Of a stretch of DNA of 64,000 nt, positions 32,505-40,774 are shown in pieces. The position numbers and the translations under genes are program-made. Source of the DNA: Streptomyces lasiicapitis (GTDB lineage: Bacteria > Actinomycetota > Actinomycetes > Streptomycetales > Streptomycetaceae); NCBI RefSeq assembly GCF_014646335.1, contig NZ_BMNG01000019.1, positions 1-64,000 of the forward strand, read 5' to 3'. The notes beneath the pieces are model-generated. The model did no database searches and had not been told where the DNA came from. It saw only the letters and a list, made by a program, of their open reading frames with translations. Each line of letters opens with the position of its first letter. The stretch's first letter is position 1.

Positions 32505-34753
32505 TGGACCTCGAAGCGCTCCGATTCGCCAACTTCACCCTGCTGGATGACGCCGTCGACGACTGGTCCACCTTGACGGACACCCTGGAGAAGTTGGAGA
32601 GGGACGCGAGCAAGGGGCTCCAGGGAACGGCGAACAGGGCGAATTGGGCCGGTGTCAACGCCACCGTCTCGAAGGAGTTCATCGGCAAGACCGCTGGAGA
32701 GTTCCATGACGCTCACGTCCAGGCCAAGTCCATCCACCGGATTCTGCTGGACACCCGGGACGAGCTGAAGCGCCATCACGGGCGGCTCAATGACGCCATC
32801 GAACGCGGCATGAAGAAGAATCTGACGGTCACCCACACCGGTGGCGGTGGCTTCACCGTACAGATGAACATCCACCCCGATCGGGCAGGGAAGGATACCG
32901 ACCTCCCTGAACACGGCGAGGGTGATGTGACCGCGCTGCGCGACGAGATCCAGCGGATCCTTGATGACGCCACCGAGAGCGACACCTCCGCCGGCAAGGT
33001 CCTCAAGGCGATCGCCGACCAGAGCACGTACGGCTTCTCCGAGGTGAAGTACAAGGACCGGGACAGCGCGGTCGCCGCCGTGGAGTCCGCGGACGAGTTG
33101 TCGAAGCTGGCCAGGAAGGGCCCGCAGGACCTCACGGTCAGGGAGTTCGACAAGCTCCGCTCAGGGCTGAAGGCGTACGCGCACGATCCGCTCTTCTCGG
33201 AGCGCTTCGCCACAAGTCTCGGCGCAAAGGGGACGTTGGAGTTCTGGGCAGGCATCAATGAGCCTGGCGTCAACCCGGATTTGAACGACCTTCGTCAGGG
33301 CAAGTTCGATGACCTGCAAAAGTACTTGGGTCTCACTCTCGCGACAGCCACGCAGAGTGATTCGGCGGGGATGGTCGACTGGACGCGCCAGATGGTGGAC
33401 CAGGGCGGCCAGCCTGTCCGCACCAACAGTGGAGCTCTCGGTTTCCAGGTCATGAGCAACCTCATGCGCTGGGGCGATTACGACGACAGTTTCCTGCACA
33501 GCTACGGCACCGCACTCATGGAAACCGAGAAGCAGCTGACCGACAACGGGGAGCGTGGGGCGTGGCAGCGCACTCCCAACTCGCCGTATCTCAACCGCAC
33601 CGGCAGCGACACGGGCTGGGACCCTGTGACGGGGTTCCTGAAGGGGCTTTCGAACAGCCCCGGGGCGGCTACGCCTTTCCTCAACGACACTTTCACGCCG
33701 AAGAGAGATGGTCACGACGCCGATGTCTCGAACTTCCAGTACCTCTTCGAGAAGCGGGACTGGCCTGTGGAGGTAGATGGTGATGGCGAGTCCAGCGACA
33801 CCGGACGGAACTACCTGGCACTGGCACTTGAGGCGGGCACGACCGGTCACCCCGCGGGCGAAATTCCCACGGCCGACGCCCCGCCACATACTGCGGAACA
33901 GGCCAGACTGATGGAGAGCGTGGTCCACTCGATCTCCCATGACAACACTCGCCTGACCGAGCATCCGTACATGTCTGACAGCTTCGGGCAGATGGCCTCC
34001 GAGTACCTGCACGACATGAATCGGGCGATGACTAACGATTCGGATAGGGACACGGACCGTCTTTTCCCGATCGTCGGCGAGCCGGCGGACTTCGAGTGTC
34101 GCGACGTGACTCGCTTCCTCTTCACTGTGGGTCAGCACCCCGAAGGCTACGCGGCCGTGGAAGTCGGGCAGAAGTCATACATGGCGCAACTGATGTCCTA
34201 CCACCTCGATCCAGACCTTCCGGAGGCTCAGCGCTACGCCCAGGATCCACACTTCGTTGTCGAATCCGTGGCCCACGGCTCGGGCGAAGTGGCAGGAACC
34301 CTCGCCCAGGGGCGCGCGGAGGCTGTCGCCGGGGAAGCCGCAGAGAAGGACAGGGCGTACGAGGAATCCGTGGCGCGCTGGAAGGACGGAATTTTGGGCG
34401 GCATCGGCGTTGGCATTGGCGTAGGCACGTCCTACATCGCCAGCCCGGTGGGCGGGGCGGTCGTTGGCGGAGTGGCCGAGACGGTGACCGGCGCGGTTCT
34501 TGAGGATCTTTTCAAGAACGCAGAAGGGAAAGCCAAGGGGGATGCCGGGCTCATCATGGGCGAGAGCTGGGATGCAGGTATGAACGAGAACAACCAGTAC
34601 ATCGAGACAGCTGCAGAACGAGCAGCCAAGGAGCACCGCAGGACCGATCTCCCTGACGTCGGGGAATGGTCACGCGAGGCTGGGAGACGCGGATTCATGC
34701 TGTCGGAGTCGAGCGTGAACGCCATGGCTCCGGACCTCAAGACGGATATCTAG
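32504..34753 (+). CDS. Large WXG-like putative ESX effector
   Basis: Encodes 749 residues with no signal peptide. Residues 1-110 are helical with the motif ANRANWAGVNA, a WXG-type turn. The middle is mostly helical with an FxFWAG-like patch (GTLEFWAGINEPG). Residues about 630-665 form a Gly-rich hydrophobic stretch (GIGVGIGVG ... GGAVVGGV) that could insert into a membrane. The C-terminus is charged. There are no RHS repeats and no recognised catalytic motif. It overlaps the 170-residue gene by one base and is followed by a lipoprotein gene, an arrangement consistent with an effector, its partner and a surface immunity protein. That interpretation is inference. Confidence 0.8.
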   Translation: MDLEALRFANFTLLDDAVDDWSTLTDTLEKLERDASKGLQGTANRANWAGVNATVSKEFIGKTAGEFHDAHVQAKSIHRILLDTRDELKRHHGRLNDAIERGMKKNLTVTHTGGGGFTVQMNIHPDRAGKDTDLPEHGEGDVTALRDEIQRILDDATESDTSAGKVLKAIADQSTYGFSEVKYKDRDSAVAAVESADELSKLARKGPQDLTVREFDKLRSGLKAYAHDPLFSERFATSLGAKGTLEFWAGINEPGVNPDLNDLRQGKFDDLQKYLGLTLATATQSDSAGMVDWTRQMVDQGGQPVRTNSGALGFQVMSNLMRWGDYDDSFLHSYGTALMETEKQLTDNGERGAWQRTPNSPYLNRTGSDTGWDPVTGFLKGLSNSPGAATPFLNDTFTPKRDGHDADVSNFQYLFEKRDWPVEVDGDGESSDTGRNYLALALEAGTTGHPAGEIPTADAPPHTAEQARLMESVVHSISHDNTRLTEHPYMSDSFGQMASEYLHDMNRAMTNDSDRDTDRLFPIVGEPADFECRDVTRFLFTVGQHPEGYAAVEVGQKSYMAQLMSYHLDPDLPEAQRYAQDPHFVVESVAHGSGEVAGTLAQGRAEAVAGEAAEKDRAYEESVARWKDGILGGIGVGIGVGTSYIASPVGGAVVGGVAETVTGAVLEDLFKNAEGKAKGDAGLIMGESWDAGMNENNQYIETAAERAAKEHRRTDLPDVGEWSREAGRRGFMLSESSVNAMAPDLKTDI

Positions 34754-34782
34754 ACCTGCCCCTACAGAGAGAGGAATCACTC

Positions 34783-35355
34783 TTGAGCCCGCATCCTGGC
34801 CGGGATGGATTTTCACACCGTCTCCAACGAGTCCTTATTTGGGGGACCGTGATAGCCCTGGGAGGCACACTGGCAGGATGCGCGAAAGACGGGAGTAAGG
34901 AGAGAAACTACGCAACCCCAGACTCGTTGTGCGGCGTAGACGTGAACTCCAATCTACTGTCACAGATCTTGCCTCCGGGAGACCGCGTATCCACGCATCG
35001 ATCGTTCCCCGACGGAGGGACCGAGCGATGCACCGTAATCGTGGACAAGAACAAGGTGGCGATCTTCGCTGACCAGGAGTGGCTGTCAGGAAGGGACGGG
35101 CTCCTGTTCGCGGCACCATCTTCTGTCCGGAGTAATCCCAACCACGTGACAGAAAATGAGAAGTATCTATACGCAGACGCAGGGGCAGCCGGTAGGACCG
35201 ATAACTGTACTGACCCCGCTCATCCCGACCAGCACTTGTTCGCCATCATTCAGTCGTTCACCAACGACCGTGAAGACCCCCGCACCATGGGAAAACTCAT
35301 CAAGGCGTATACCAAACAAGTCGAGCAGTCGAAGGCCTGTCACCCCAAGCCATAA
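34783..35355 (+). CDS. Secreted lipoprotein, possible immunity factor
   Basis: Encodes 190 residues from a TTG at 34783, preferred because GAGAGGA lies 9 nt upstream; no ATG or GTG start with a ribosome site is available. A signal peptide ends in a lipobox (GGTLAGC) near residue 32. The mature domain contains four further Cys and resembles DUF3558-type actinobacterial lipoproteins in layout (SLCGVDVNS near its start), but I cannot name the family. It follows the 749-residue putative effector by 29 nt and converges on the second mycosin gene with an 18-nt gap. Lipid anchoring at the cell surface would suit an immunity protein against an externally acting toxin. Confidence 0.75.
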   Translation: MSPHPGRDGFSHRLQRVLIWGTVIALGGTLAGCAKDGSKERNYATPDSLCGVDVNSNLLSQILPPGDRVSTHRSFPDGGTERCTVIVDKNKVAIFADQEWLSGRDGLLFAAPSSVRSNPNHVTENEKYLYADAGAAGRTDNCTDPAHPDQHLFAIIQSFTNDREDPRTMGKLIKAYTKQVEQSKACHPKP

Positions 35356-35373
35356 AGGTGCGCACTCCCGTCG

Positions 35374-36591
35374 TCAACCCGCGCTGCCCCGCCGCCTCCG
35401 CGCATCCCGAACAGCCACCCCCGCCCCTCCCAACCCCACCACCACAACCACGGCCCCCACAGCCACATACGTGGCGATGCGGGCCGTGCGTTGCTCTGCG
35501 GTCTCGCCGAGGTGGAGGTCGGCGGGGAGTGGGGCCTTCGCTCGGGTGATGCCCTCGTGGGGGCGGGGGGTCTCGATCGGGTGGTCGTCCTCCGTGAGTG
35601 CGCGCAGGGGGTCGACCACGCCCCAGCCGACCAGGCGGTCGTGGCCTGCGATGGAGCGTTCCGCTGTTTGTTGGATCTGGGCGGTGATCTGGCGGGCCGT
35701 CCAGTTGGGGTGCTTGGACTTGATGAGGGCTGCCACGCCGGCGACGTAGGGGGCTGCGAAACTCGTGCCGTTGTCGGGGCAGTGGCCGCGGCCGGGGATC
35801 GTGGAGATCATGTCGACGCCGGGCGCCGCCACGTCCACCCATGTGCCGGACTGCGAGAACGGGGCACGCTCGTTGTTGCGGTCCGCCGCCGCCACCGCCA
35901 GCACCCCTTCGTAGGAGGCCGGGTAGGTGGGTTTGGTGTTGCCGCCGATGCCGTCGTTGCCCGCGGACGCGACGACGACCCGCTGCTTCGCGAGTGCCTT
36001 TTCCACCGCCTGCTTGAGCAGCGGCGTCGGCTCCGCCGCGTTGGCCGTGTCCTGGGAGATGTTGATGACGTCCGCTCCCTCGGCCACCGCGTAGTCGATG
36101 GCCGCGGCCAGGCCGGTCGTGTTGCCGTGGCCCTCGGCGTCGTTCTGCTGGATCGGGATGATCGTCGCCCCGGGGGCCAGGCCCACGAAGCCGGTGCCCT
36201 TCGCGGGGCGCGCGGCAATGATGCCCGCGACCCGCGTGCCATGGCCGACTGTGTCCGACGTGCCGTTCTTGTTGCCGCGGGGGATCTTCCGGCCGTCCTT
36301 GTCCTTGAGGTTCCTGGGGAGGAAGATGCGACCCTTTGACGTGTCGACCGCCTGCTTGAGCTGGGGATGCTTGACGTCCACACCGGTGTCGATCACCGCC
36401 ACCTGTACGTTCTTTCCGGTGGACTGGCGCCACAGCTCGTCCAGGAGGACGCGCTGCAGGGCCCACGGGCGGCCCGCGTACGTCTTGCACTCGTCGGTGG
36501 CCGCGGCCGCCTGCGGCGCGGCCACCAGCGGCGTCGTCGCCATCAAAGCCACCACCGCGGCCACGGCCGCCACCCCACGTGCGTACGGCAT
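35374..36591 (-). CDS. mycP: Mycosin (type VII secretion-associated subtilisin), copy 2
   Basis: Encodes 405 residues. A signal peptide (residues 1-35) precedes a subtilisin domain with the Asp of AVIDTGVD, His of VGHGTRVAG and Ser of NGTSFAAPYVAG all intact, then a linker and a C-terminal membrane segment (ATYVAVGAVVVVVGLGGAGV) with an Arg-rich tail. The ATG at 36591 is 14 nt after the eccB stop with GAGGGG upstream, so it is co-transcribed with eccB and is the better candidate for the core mycosin of this ESX system. The window encodes a second mycosin at 27985. Confidence 0.94.
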   Translation of the reverse strand: MPYARGVAAVAAVVALMATTPLVAAPQAAAATDECKTYAGRPWALQRVLLDELWRQSTGKNVQVAVIDTGVDVKHPQLKQAVDTSKGRIFLPRNLKDKDGRKIPRGNKNGTSDTVGHGTRVAGIIAARPAKGTGFVGLAPGATIIPIQQNDAEGHGNTTGLAAAIDYAVAEGADVINISQDTANAAEPTPLLKQAVEKALAKQRVVVASAGNDGIGGNTKPTYPASYEGVLAVAAADRNNERAPFSQSGTWVDVAAPGVDMISTIPGRGHCPDNGTSFAAPYVAGVAALIKSKHPNWTARQITAQIQQTAERSIAGHDRLVGWGVVDPLRALTEDDHPIETPRPHEGITRAKAPLPADLHLGETAEQRTARIATYVAVGAVVVVVGLGGAGVAVRDARRRRGSAG

Positions 36592-36605
36592 CTCCGGCCC
36601 CTCGC

Positions 36606-38189
36606 CTACGAGCCCTGCGGCTGACGTGCCGCCGCCGTCGAAAGCCGCGGGCCCGTCGGCAGGAAGGTCGACCAGGCCAGGGGGATCAGGCCCTCGTCCA
36701 CGTCCGCGTACCCGAGGCGGGTCTGGGCCTGCCGTGCCTCCTGTTGCTGCTGCTTGCGCTGCTTCGGGGACATGCCGATGCCCGCGTCGTCCGTCGCGCT
36801 GTCGCTGTTGGACTGCATCGCGTACCGCAGGCCCGTGTCGGTGACCAGGAAGACACTGCCCACCTTGGTGTCCGAGCCGGTGAACTGGCGGTAGAACTGC
36901 CCCGATCCGGGGGTGACGTACGCGCTGGACGAGCCGGTGGGCAGGGTCGCGGGGAAGTCCTCGCCTGCCCAAGTACTGAGCTGTGTACGGCTGTTGTCGT
37001 CGACATCTCGTAGAACGCTGCAGACGGTGTTGCGACCGGAGGCGGCGCCAGAAGCCACAGAAGTCCCGGAGGCCGAGGCCGTGCCGGCCGAAGACTCCGT
37101 GGACGCCTTCGCTGTCTCGTTGACGACCTTCGGGAACTCGGTCGGCCACGTCCGCTTCCCGGCGAACCACGTGGAGCCGGGAGAGAACGCCCCCGTGCTC
37201 AGATCGCGGGCCTGACCGCGCTGCCCCGTGCCGACCAGCTCAGGACTGCCGAGCAGCAGCTTCGCCGTGAAGTCGGAGACCGGCGCGATACGTCCCCGCA
37301 GCACTACGTAGTGCTGCATGCCGGCGCCGTCCGGCGCCCTCAGGACCATGCCGATCCTGTTCGCCGCCTCGTCCCGGAGGCCCGCCACGTGCGCGTCGGC
37401 GCCGGGCTTGCCGTCGATCTCCGGGAAGGTGATCCGGTCCCCTCGGTGCAGCGTGTCGAGCCACTGCCTGGACACCCGCTGCGGTTCGCGGTCGGAGCCC
37501 ACGACGGCACTCAACAGGTGCTCGTCCCTGCTGGTGATGCGGTACGACCTGCCCTGGGCGTCGACCACGTAGCGGGTCCCGTCGGGACTGACGACGTACA
37601 ACAACTCACCGCCGCGCAGCCGTTCGCGGCCGTCCGTCTTGTCCCGCTCGCGCTCGGCGAGCACGAACACGGCCTTCTGGATGACTCTGCCGCCCTTGCC
37701 GGGGCGCTCGCACACGGCCCAGCGCTTGGTGGCGCCCGCTTCGGACGGGGAGGGGAGGCGATCGGGCGCGTACGGGATTCCGATGGTGGCTCCGTGCGGG
37801 ATGTCGCCCTTGTCGAGGATGGACTCGTCCACGTTGACGACGCCGCCCTTGTCCGCGTCGAGGAGCAGCTTGGCCGACGCCATGTTGAGGACGGGGTGCA
37901 ACTGCCGCTTGCCGTCCGTCTTCAGGACGACGTACCGGGTCGTGGAGTCGCTCGCGATGATCACGTGCTCCTTCGGCGTGTCCCAGCCGGGCTTGGCCGC
38001 CGGTTTGAGCATCCCCCACGCGCCGAAGACGGCCAGAACGATCACGCCGACGATCAGGCCTGGGAGCACGCCTCGCAGGGGGCGCGGGGCGGTCTCCTCC
38101 GAGCCCGAGGGTGTGGGCTGGATGAAGGCCGCGAGTGTACGGCGCTTCGCGAAGGTGTAGGCGTTGAGTTCGTCGCGCCGTGAAGCCAT
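36606..38189 (-). CDS. eccB: Type VII secretion protein EccB
   Basis: Encodes 527 residues. The N-terminus has the EccB signature (RRDELNAYTFAKRRTLAAF), followed by one transmembrane segment at about 43-62 and a large extracytoplasmic region with repeated domains. A disulfide pair is suggested by C-s around WAVCERPG and NTVCSVL. Near the C-terminus is the family segment VGSVFLVTDTGLRYAM. EccB is the periplasm-facing part of the ESX channel and is thought to bind mycosin. The start is ATG at 38189, and it is divergent from eccE across 194 nt. It lies upstream of mycP copy 2 in an operon. Confidence 0.95.
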   Translation of the reverse strand: MASRRDELNAYTFAKRRTLAAFIQPTPSGSEETAPRPLRGVLPGLIVGVIVLAVFGAWGMLKPAAKPGWDTPKEHVIIASDSTTRYVVLKTDGKRQLHPVLNMASAKLLLDADKGGVVNVDESILDKGDIPHGATIGIPYAPDRLPSPSEAGATKRWAVCERPGKGGRVIQKAVFVLAERERDKTDGRERLRGGELLYVVSPDGTRYVVDAQGRSYRITSRDEHLLSAVVGSDREPQRVSRQWLDTLHRGDRITFPEIDGKPGADAHVAGLRDEAANRIGMVLRAPDGAGMQHYVVLRGRIAPVSDFTAKLLLGSPELVGTGQRGQARDLSTGAFSPGSTWFAGKRTWPTEFPKVVNETAKASTESSAGTASASGTSVASGAASGRNTVCSVLRDVDDNSRTQLSTWAGEDFPATLPTGSSSAYVTPGSGQFYRQFTGSDTKVGSVFLVTDTGLRYAMQSNSDSATDDAGIGMSPKQRKQQQQEARQAQTRLGYADVDEGLIPLAWSTFLPTGPRLSTAAARQPQGS

Positions 38190-38383
38190 GACTGTCTGCT
38201 TCTCCCCGTGTTCTCCCCGTGTGGGATCAGGGTTCCCGTGCCCCTTCGGCCCACCGTTGCTCCGTTGTCAGACCCGGGTCCTACTATGCCTGTTGGGTAG
38301 TGGTGCGCGTGCGGCGGGTAAGGTTTTGTGGTTTCAAGGGCCTTTCCCTGTACGGCATTTCGGGACAGTTCGGGGAGATTGAC

Positions 38384-39682
38384 ATGATGGCTTCCACCAT
38401 GCGGGCCGGGGGGCAGGTGGCGCCCGGCGGGGCGCCGCGCCAGGGTGTGGTCGCGCCGCGCCTCCCTTCCCGCTCCGGACGCTCCGGTTCGTTGCGGCTG
38501 CGACGCCTTGCGTTGCTGGAGGTGGCGGCGGCGCTGCTGCTCGTCGGCTGGGTCGTCGGCCCGGTGGCGCTCGTTTCGGCGGCGGTGGTCGCCTCGGTGC
38601 TCGTGCTGCTCGCGGTGGTACGTCACCGGGGGCGCTCCCTGCCCGAATCGCTCGGCGCGGCACTGGCGTTGCGCACTCGCAGACGCCGTGCCGCGGGCAC
38701 CCCGGTCCCGCCGGGCACGGAGCCGGGGCTCGCGCCCGTCGTGGAATGCGACCCGTCCTTGCGGACGTACGCCTACAGCCGGGGCAAGGACCAGGACCGG
38801 CGCCCCATAGGGATGATCGGCGACGGCAGCTTCCTGACCGTCGTCCTCCAGGTGGAGTCGGACGCCACGGCCCTGCGCGCCGACCGGAACCGGCAGCCCC
38901 TGCCGGTGGGGCTCGTGCGGGACACGCTCGAAGTCGACGGAATCCGCCTGGAGTCGGCCCAGATCGTGCTGCACACACAGCCCGCGCCCGCGCTGCACCT
39001 GCCCCAGCAGTCCGTCGCCGTCAGCAACTACGCACCGCTCCAGGCACAGACCGGCTCCCCCGCCGTGCGGATCACCTGGGTCGCCCTGAAGCTGAATCCC
39101 GAGCAGTGCGCGGAGGCGGTCGCCGCCCGGGGCGGAGGGCTCGCCGGGGCGCAGAAGTGTGTGGTGCGGACGGCGGATCACCTGGCAAGTCGCCTGGCGG
39201 GGGCCGGATTTCGGGCGACGCTGCTGACCGAGGAGGAGCTGACGGCCGCCATCGCCACCTCCGCGTGCGCCAACCCCCTGGTGACGGCGCAGGCGGGCGG
39301 GGCCGATGACGTGCCGGCGCGCAGGACCGAGGAGTCCCCTCTGGCGTGGCGCTGCGACAACCGGCGGCACACGACGTACTGGGTGCGGCGCTGGCCCCAG
39401 TTGGGCAGGGCGGACGGGCCGTCGCTGCCGCAGCTCGTCTCCCGGCTCACCGCGGTTCCCACGCTGGCCACCACGTTCAGTCTCACGCTGGCGCGCGACG
39501 AGCGGCAGGGCGTCTCGCTCTGCGGTCATGTACGGGTGACGGGGCGCGGCGACGCCGAACTGGTCGCGGCCCGGCGGGCCGTGGAGCACGCGGGCCGGTC
39601 CGCCGGCATCGGCCTGCTGCGGCTCGACCGCGAACAACTGCCCGCCACACTCGCGACGTTGCCGCTCGGAGGTACGCGCTGA
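38384..39682 (+). CDS. eccE: Type VII secretion protein EccE
   Basis: Encodes 432 residues. Two transmembrane segments at about 42-80 (LLEVAAALLLVGWVVGPVAL and VVASVLVLLAVV) precede a soluble domain with the EccE layout (IGMIGDGSFLTVVLQVE and CGHVRVTGRG near the C-terminus). EccE is the peripheral member of the ESX membrane complex. The ATG at 38384 has GGGGAG 6 nt upstream; another ATG follows at 38387. The open frame reaches back to 38219 without a ribosome site. Its stop overlaps the next start by one base. Confidence 0.88.
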   Translation: MMASTMRAGGQVAPGGAPRQGVVAPRLPSRSGRSGSLRLRRLALLEVAAALLLVGWVVGPVALVSAAVVASVLVLLAVVRHRGRSLPESLGAALALRTRRRRAAGTPVPPGTEPGLAPVVECDPSLRTYAYSRGKDQDRRPIGMIGDGSFLTVVLQVESDATALRADRNRQPLPVGLVRDTLEVDGIRLESAQIVLHTQPAPALHLPQQSVAVSNYAPLQAQTGSPAVRITWVALKLNPEQCAEAVAARGGGLAGAQKCVVRTADHLASRLAGAGFRATLLTEEELTAAIATSACANPLVTAQAGGADDVPARRTEESPLAWRCDNRRHTTYWVRRWPQLGRADGPSLPQLVSRLTAVPTLATTFSLTLARDERQGVSLCGHVRVTGRGDAELVAARRAVEHAGRSAGIGLLRLDREQLPATLATLPLGGTR

Positions 39683-40449
39683 TGTCCTTGCCGACTTCTC
39701 CCCCGACGCCGTCCGCTCCGCCCGCACCCGCACCGGGATTTCGTACGGCCTTGCGTACGGGATTCGGGCTGCTGGGTCCCCGGCATCAGCGGCACGCGCT
39801 CACCGTCGAGCAGATCGACTCGCTCGCCCTGCCCATCGGCGACGACGGCGTGATCATAGGGGCCGACTCCGCAGGACAGCCCGCCGTGCTCGGCGTCAAC
39901 AGACCCACTCCGTACGACGTCCTGCTCATCGGCGGACTGTGGACGGCCCAGGTCATCGCGCTGCGCGCCGCCGCCACCGGGGCCCGGGTCGCCGTCGAGA
40001 CCGGGCGGGCCCAGTCCTGGGCGCAGCTCGTGCAGGCGCTGGGGGTCGGGCAGGCCGGGATGTCCGTGCACGACGTGGGGCGGGTGCCGCCGCAGGGGGC
40101 TTCGGCCGGGAGTCCGGTGCTCGTGGTGCGGGACTGCGGGATGCGGCCGCCTCGGGGGCGGGTGGTGTCCGGGCCCTGGCAGTCCGTGCTGACGCTGTTG
40201 CCGTATCTGAGTCCCGTGGCGCCCCGGCTCGTCCGGCAGGCGCGGCTCGTGGGAGTGCAGCGGGTCTCGCCCGACGAGGCCGCGCAGATCGGGCGGCTCC
40301 TCGGGCTGCCCCGCGGGGACGTCGAGTCGTTGCCGACGCTCGCCGACGGCGTGACGCTGTGGTGCGCCGAGCGCGACCGGCAGTACGTGATGACCCGGGC
40401 CACCGACGCGGAGAACGGGTTGTTGGGGACGGCTCGGCGGATGGATTGA
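39682..40449 (+). CDS. ESX-associated protein downstream of eccE
   Basis: Encodes 255 residues with a Pro/Ser-rich N-terminus and no signal peptide or clear membrane segment. The body (ALPIGDDGVIIGADSAGQPAV, then YDVLLIGGLWTAQVIALRAA) has a Rossmann-like or FHA-like feel, but I cannot assign a fold with confidence. Its ATG at 39682 shares one base with the eccE stop, so expression is coupled. It probably interacts with the ESX membrane complex. The family is not recognised by name. Confidence 0.78.
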   Translation: MSLPTSPPTPSAPPAPAPGFRTALRTGFGLLGPRHQRHALTVEQIDSLALPIGDDGVIIGADSAGQPAVLGVNRPTPYDVLLIGGLWTAQVIALRAAATGARVAVETGRAQSWAQLVQALGVGQAGMSVHDVGRVPPQGASAGSPVLVVRDCGMRPPRGRVVSGPWQSVLTLLPYLSPVAPRLVRQARLVGVQRVSPDEAAQIGRLLGLPRGDVESLPTLADGVTLWCAERDRQYVMTRATDAENGLLGTARRMD

Positions 40450-40774
40450 GTTGATGGTGTGGGGGGGGTGGCCCGTGGAGGGGGCCGTGGAGGAAATACT
40501 TCGGGGGTTTTGGTGTGAATGGCGCTTTTGATCCAGGGGGATTGGGGTGGGTTGGCCGGGGTTGAGTGGGGGGTTGCGTACGGGACGGCGAACGGGGGGT
40601 GGACTGGCCTGCCGTGCAGGTGCTTTTGGTGATTAGGCTGGGACAGGGCGCCACGTCAGAACCCGCGAGGGGGGTGTGCGCGTCCCGCACACGGGGAGAG
40701 CCAGGCGGATCGGACGACAGGAACGGTCGCCCCCCACCACGGCACGAGCGTGCTCGACCACACCAGGAGGCATT
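40450..40774 (+). other. G-rich intergenic region before the EspI-like gene
   Basis: No gene is seen. The plus strand from 40460 to 40620 is strikingly G-rich, with many runs of three to eight G, so it could form G-quadruplexes in the coding strand or transcript. A TAGGCT hexamer at 40634-40639 is a possible -10 element about 135 nt upstream of the GTG at 40775, giving a long leader. Confidence 0.4.
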
